From: a virus
Direction: 5' to 3' (one strand)
Virus record (IMG/VR): IMGVR_UViG_3300038760_000037
Span: 1-23,894 of that record
Length of the DNA: 23,894 nucleotides
The number at the start of each line of letters is the position of its first letter. Positions within the stretch are counted from its first letter, which is position 1. Of the stretch, positions 21,748 through 23,894 are shown piece after piece. Under the pieces are notes generated by a model. It was not told where the DNA came from and did no database searches. It saw only the letters and a list, made by a program, of their open reading frames with translations. A program made the position numbers and the translations under genes.

Positions 21748-21777
21748 TTTACAGGGTCATCGGTAGGGTATTTAATA
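21748..21777 (+). promoter_or_regulatory. Sigma70-type promoter, copy 2 of the early type
   Basis: TTTACA (21748-21753) and TATTTAATA (21769-21777) with 15 bases between; equivalently a TTTAAT -10 at 17-base spacing. Box sequences and spacing are the same as at 20130-20159. The predicted start near 21783 leaves a leader of about 42 bases before the next gene. It should drive the right-hand block of small genes. Confidence 0.65.
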
Positions 21778-21824
21778 CACACATCGAAGGCAATTACGCA
21801 CTCAAACTTCGAAGGATTATCAAA

Positions 21825-22040
21825 ATGAAAAAAGGTAGCACACTTCAGCTTATTGATACTTTCGTTAAAATTAAAGCCAAGCAAAACACAGATAAAGATT
21901 ACGACCTTGCAAATCTTACTTTTGAATTATCTAAATTATTAGAAGCTTTTCCAGAAGCTGAACAGAAATTTAGACAAAGGACGGAAATGTTTTATCAAAT
22001 GTCTTTAGGCACAGAAGACTACAACCCTGTAACTTATTAA
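21825..22040 (+). CDS. Small early protein, function unknown
   Basis: 71 residues, first gene after the promoter at 21748; GAAGGA lies about 9 bases before its ATG. It is helical: STLQLIDTFVKIKAKQNTDK, then LANLTFELSKLLEAFPEAEQ. The leader carries a TCGAAGG direct repeat (about 21785 and 21809). No family recognised. Confidence 0.6.
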   Translation: MKKGSTLQLIDTFVKIKAKQNTDKDYDLANLTFELSKLLEAFPEAEQKFRQRTEMFYQMSLGTEDYNPVTY

Positions 22041-22048
22041 AAATCACC

Positions 22049-22064
22049 GCCCCCTTCGGGGGGC
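22049..22064 (+). promoter_or_regulatory. GC hairpin with UUCG loop after the small gene
   Basis: GCCCCC (22049-22054) and GGGGGC (22059-22064) enclose the loop TTCG. No U-tract follows (ATCAAGGAGG instead), so it is more likely an mRNA 3' end protector or part of the structured leader that starts 20 bases on than an intrinsic terminator. Confidence 0.6.
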
Positions 22065-22084
22065 ATCAAGGAGGGCATTGAAAA

Positions 22085-22194
22085 GATTTGTTTGTATCAG
22101 CTCAAGGGTAAATAGTGCGACCTCGGTCTATAGACTTTAGTCAACATCGTTCCCCTACAAGCAGAAGGCTAGAACCCTTCGATACAGACAAATC
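22085..22194 (+). promoter_or_regulatory. Structured leader closed by a 14-bp helix
   Basis: GATTTGTTTGTATC (22085-22098) pairs with GATACAGACAAATC (22181-22194): 13 Watson-Crick pairs and one U-G. Directly inside, AAGGGT (22104-22109) pairs with ACCCTT (22174-22179). The 64-base interior has further options: GACC/GGTC, the palindrome GTCTATAGAC and GACT/GTC. The closing helix ends 37 bases before the ATG of the gene at 22232. This is a riboswitch-like or protein-binding leader; it matches no family I can name. Confidence 0.55.
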
Positions 22195-22231
22195 CTTTGA
22201 ACGCCCACTAAATAAAAACAGGAGAAGCATC

Positions 22232-22387
22232 ATGGAACTAGAACAAAACGATTTTTGGCAGACTAAGGCTCGTGGCAGTAACTCTGACGAGTATGAGATT
22301 TACCTAACCTGCGCTGACGATGGCAAGGGTAACGACTTCACCACTGGCGAGCCGCTTAAGAGCTACGAAGAGTGGATGGATAGCTAG
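22232..22387 (+). CDS. Small acidic protein downstream of structured leader
   Basis: 51 residues from ATG 22232, with CAGGAGAAG about 7 bases before it; the longer frame from 22115 lies inside the structured leader and is less likely. It has the phrase NSDEYEIYLTCADDGKGNDF, then TTGEPLKSYEEWMDS. Strongly acidic, probably a small beta hairpin with a terminal helix. No family recognised. The stop codon is the first part of the repeat at 22385. Its leader suggests regulated expression. Confidence 0.6.
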   Translation: MELEQNDFWQTKARGSNSDEYEIYLTCADDGKGNDFTTGEPLKSYEEWMDS

Positions 22388-22413
22388 GGTACGCCTAATC
22401 AGCTATTTAACGT
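22385..22413. repeat. Post-stop repeat element, copy 2
   Basis: TAGGGTACGCCTAATCA begins with the preceding gene's TAG and continues to CTATTTAACGT, paralleling 20734-20765. It lies 24 bases before the next gene's start, so it may be a regulatory or RNA-processing site placed between genes. Confidence 0.5.
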
Positions 22414-22436
22414 ATTGTAAAAACAAGGAGAATAAT

Positions 22437-22814
22437 ATGTCTACAAGAGCAACTTACCTTTTCACGAATAACTCAATGGCAGCAGAAGACATCTGCGTTT
22501 ATATCCACCACGATGGCTACCCTACAGGCGCAGCAGAGTATTTCAGAAAGGCACTCTTTATCGCCAAGACTGACCGTCGCCCAATCTTAGAAGCATTCAT
22601 TGCAGCCAATAGTCGCGCAGAGATTACGCGCAGCCATCAAGCCCACGGTGATACTGAGTATCGCTACACAATAGACCGCAAAGATGTGCAAGTTCAGAAG
22701 CGCATTAGCAATTTCAGTGAAGAGCATGGTTTCGATAATTACTGGGAGACAATTTACACAGGCTCTATAGAAGAATTTATTGTTAGAAATGTTCAATTGG
22801 AGTTTGCATCATGA
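22437..22814 (+). CDS. Conserved phage protein, 'STRATY...HHDGYPTGAA' type
   Basis: 125 residues from ATG 22437 (ACAAGGAG about 6 bases upstream); the frame is open 39 codons further back, but that would run through the previous gene. The N-terminus STRATYLFTNNSMAAEDICV leads to YIHHDGYPTGAAEYFRKALF, a phrase recurring in small phage and bacterial proteins without known function as far as I know. The C-terminal half is beta (HGDTEYRYTIDRKDVQVQKR) followed by YTGSIEEFIVRN. The His-His-Asp might bind a metal, which is inference. It overlaps the next gene by 4 bases. Confidence 0.7.
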   Translation: MSTRATYLFTNNSMAAEDICVYIHHDGYPTGAAEYFRKALFIAKTDRRPILEAFIAANSRAEITRSHQAHGDTEYRYTIDRKDVQVQKRISNFSEEHGFDNYWETIYTGSIEEFIVRNVQLEFAS

Positions 22815-23014
22815 AGAATATACTAGGCACAGGTGTTATAGTGATAGCACTCGCTACCCTAGCTAGCTCCATGGGTGTTCTTTTAAGCGAAACAGACTTA
22901 GAAGTGCAGCAGATAGAGGGTGATACCTACTGCGAAATGCACCAATTGTTTATAGATACAGATGGCGACTTTGGTTGGCCTGATTACAAAAACACTTTCA
23001 AGGAGTGCAAATAA
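22811..23014 (+). CDS. Small exported or membrane-anchored protein
   Basis: 67 residues. N-terminal Lys then a hydrophobic stretch TGVIVIALATLASSMGVLL (about 7-25), either a signal peptide or an anchor. The exported part has TYCEMHQLFIDTDGDFGWPD and a final FKECK; the two Cys could form a disulfide. The 'C.M..L...T.G..GWPDYK..Y..C' layout is common in small marine-phage proteins as I remember. It overlaps both neighbours (ATGA and TAATG). Confidence 0.65.
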   Translation: MKNILGTGVIVIALATLASSMGVLLSETDLEVQQIEGDTYCEMHQLFIDTDGDFGWPDYKNTFKECK

Positions 23015-23328
23015 TGAGCGCAGAAATTACTAAAATCCTGCTAGAGAATATGCCTGAACTAATAACAGACGATAAGGTTCAGCCCACAGAGTTAGTATTA
23101 GACATCGTTTGGCGGCACTTGCGAACCATTCAGCCAGACTTACTAGAGGTTGCCATAGGCGATGATATAGACAAGTTTGACGCTCTTATCTACGACTTAG
23201 CCGACTTTCAGTACTTATCCACAGCTAAAGAGATTCAGAAGTTTACGCTCCAACGATTACGCGCTGTAGCCTACGAAACCATTATGGGCTACGAGTCATC
23301 CATCATTAGCGCGCACCACTGCTTATGA
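23014..23328 (+). CDS. Small helical phage protein, function unknown
   Basis: 104 residues from ATG 23014 (AAGGAG, 8-base spacing, TAATG overlap); a GTG three codons earlier is possible but would place the ribosome-binding site too near. All-helical with TKILLENMPELITDD, LVLDIVWRHLRTIQPDLLEV and KEIQKFTLQRLRAVAYETIM. No motif recognised. The stop overlaps the hydrolase start by 4 bases, implying co-expression with it. Confidence 0.6.
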   Translation: MSAEITKILLENMPELITDDKVQPTELVLDIVWRHLRTIQPDLLEVAIGDDIDKFDALIYDLADFQYLSTAKEIQKFTLQRLRAVAYETIMGYESSIISAHHCL

Positions 23329-23720
23329 TTACCTCAGTTGCTTGTATTGCTATGGCTATCTACTTCGAGGCTCGCTCAGAACCACTAGAGGGACAGGTAG
23401 CCGTAGCTAATACGATAATCAATAGAGTTAAATCCCCTGACTACCCAAACACTCCCTGCGAAGTTACCAAACAAGCTAAATATTGGGCAGGTCACCCTAT
23501 TCGCCATCAATGCCACTTCTCATACTGGTGCGATGGCAAGCCAGAAACGATTGACGATGCCGAGGCTTATACCTTGGCACTATCAATCGCTATCCACGCT
23601 GAGACAACCTTGGTTGATGTTACTGGTGGCGCTGTGTTCTACCATCGTAACGATATACAGCCGTACTGGTCGGAAGGCTTGGGTGTTAGACGTAAGATAG
23701 GAAGACACATTTTTTATTAA
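23325..23720 (+). CDS. SleB-type cell wall hydrolase
   Basis: 131 residues. The family core is clear: AIYFEARSEPLEGQVAVANT with the catalytic Glu15, IINRVKSPDYPNTPCEV, then CHFSYWCDG at 63-71. These are the usual 'E.R.E...G..AVA.VI.NRV....YP...C.V ... CQFSW.CDG' blocks. Domain members are lytic transglycosylase-type or related peptidoglycan-cleaving enzymes. A hydrophobic N-terminus (TSVACIAMAIYF) is part of the fold, and no clear signal peptide is seen. It is a second wall-degrading enzyme far from the lysis cassette, in the early-type block. Confidence 0.9.
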   Translation: MITSVACIAMAIYFEARSEPLEGQVAVANTIINRVKSPDYPNTPCEVTKQAKYWAGHPIRHQCHFSYWCDGKPETIDDAEAYTLALSIAIHAETTLVDVTGGAVFYHRNDIQPYWSEGLGVRRKIGRHIFY

Positions 23721-23762
23721 TCAAGGGGCGGGATTAAAAATTAATAGCGACCCCAATAATGT

Positions 23763-23801
23763 TAGGTCAGGAAATACCCCTCATTTGTTGAGCCTGACCT
23801 A
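23763..23801 (+). promoter_or_regulatory. Leader hairpin before the last gene
   Basis: TAGGTCAGG (23763-23771) and CCTGACCTA (23793-23801) form a 9-bp stem. AAAT 23772/ATTT 23783 extends it around ACCCCTC with a bulge. It ends next to the AGGAGA ribosome-binding site of the gene at 23814, so it may be an operator or an attenuator or translational switch. Confidence 0.5.
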
Positions 23802-23813
23802 TAGGAGAAAGTT

Positions 23814-23894
23814 ATGAGTCAGGAAATTAAAGTCTTAAACCATATCAAACGCTATAAAAAAATCAGCTCAATGCAAGCCTTCAGCAAGTACAAC
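23814..23894 (+). CDS. N-terminus of an HTH_39-like regulator (partial)
   Basis: 27 residues are in the window, cut by its end: SQEIKVLNHIKRYKKISSMQ then AFSKYN. AGGAGAAAG precedes the ATG by about 4 bases. 'VL.HI....ISSM.AF.KY' is the opening of the small winged-helix family HTH_39 found in many phages, which usually continues with 'RL.ARI..LR'. A regulator of the early genes is likely; the rest is unseen. Confidence 0.6.
   Translation, partial: MSQEIKVLNHIKRYKKISSMQAFSKYN

Noticed and set aside
22049-22064. Intrinsic terminator
   Set aside because: The hairpin is strong, but no U-tract follows it.
22079-22140. 20-codon TTG-started peptide in the leader
   Set aside because: It depends on a TTG only about 2 bases after AAGGAGGG, and the peptide has no recognisable character; RNA structure explains the region better.
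22085-22210. Glutamine riboswitch (glnA / downstream-peptide type)
   Set aside because: CGTTC near 22148 and GAACG near 22199 recall its P1 stem, but the conserved GACGGAAGUAGG-like block is missing, and the 14-bp helix competes with that fold.
22115-22231. N-terminal extension of the small gene at 22232
   Set aside because: It would be translated from inside the folded leader without a ribosome-binding site, whereas ATG 22232 has CAGGAGAAG well placed.

Overview
The window is a stretch of a tailed-phage genome (Caudoviricetes, long flexible tail), not a bacterial chromosome. The evidence is a complete head-to-tail morphogenesis run, a lysis cassette, a phage-type recombination operon and a replication block. 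Genes are packed with ATGA, TAATG or TGATG overlaps. The coat protein is of the P22 type, but the tail genes are lambda-like: chaperone pair, tail terminator, tube and tape measure. No integrase, tRNA or CRISPR is present. The small-gene repertoire resembles what I remember from marine phages. The host cannot be fixed from sequence; a marine proteobacterium is a guess.

Layout. (1) 1-4520, + strand: the end of a scaffold-like protein, major capsid protein followed by a UUCG-loop terminator, head-tail connector and neck proteins, tail terminator, tail tube, and a tail-assembly-chaperone pair apparently joined by a -1 ribosomal frameshift near 4131-4137. (2) 4523-11885, + strand: tape measure, a tail-tip protein, a large tail fibre and its assembly protein. 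(3) 11887-15297, + strand: small membrane proteins, a holin, a helix-turn-helix/metallophosphoesterase fusion, a coiled-coil membrane protein and a T4-type lysozyme. (4) 15298-15413: AT-rich space between converging gene blocks, with CACTT-type repeats. (5) 15414-20042, - strand: read from right to left, ERF annealase, YqaJ/lambda-exonuclease-type nuclease, SSB, an HTH regulator, a NinG-like protein, a MazG-like pyrophosphatase and many small proteins. This is a recombination and nucleotide-metabolism operon. (6) 20043-20484: a control region with a promoter facing each way and a probable structured RNA of about 290 nt. (7) 20485-23894, + strand: small early-type genes, a 4 x 11-bp repeat array (possible origin), an O-like/P-like replication pair with long overlap, a leader closed by a 14-bp helix, a SleB-type wall hydrolase and the start of an HTH regulator.

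The most notable items are non-coding. A promoter TTTACA-N15-TATTTAATA at 20130-20159 is positioned so that its predicted start (about 20165) is the first base of a long folded RNA domain. The same promoter architecture recurs at 21748-21777. A second structured leader lies at 22085-22194. Gene starts are given where ribosome-binding sites and overlaps favour them; several differ from the longest possible reading frame.
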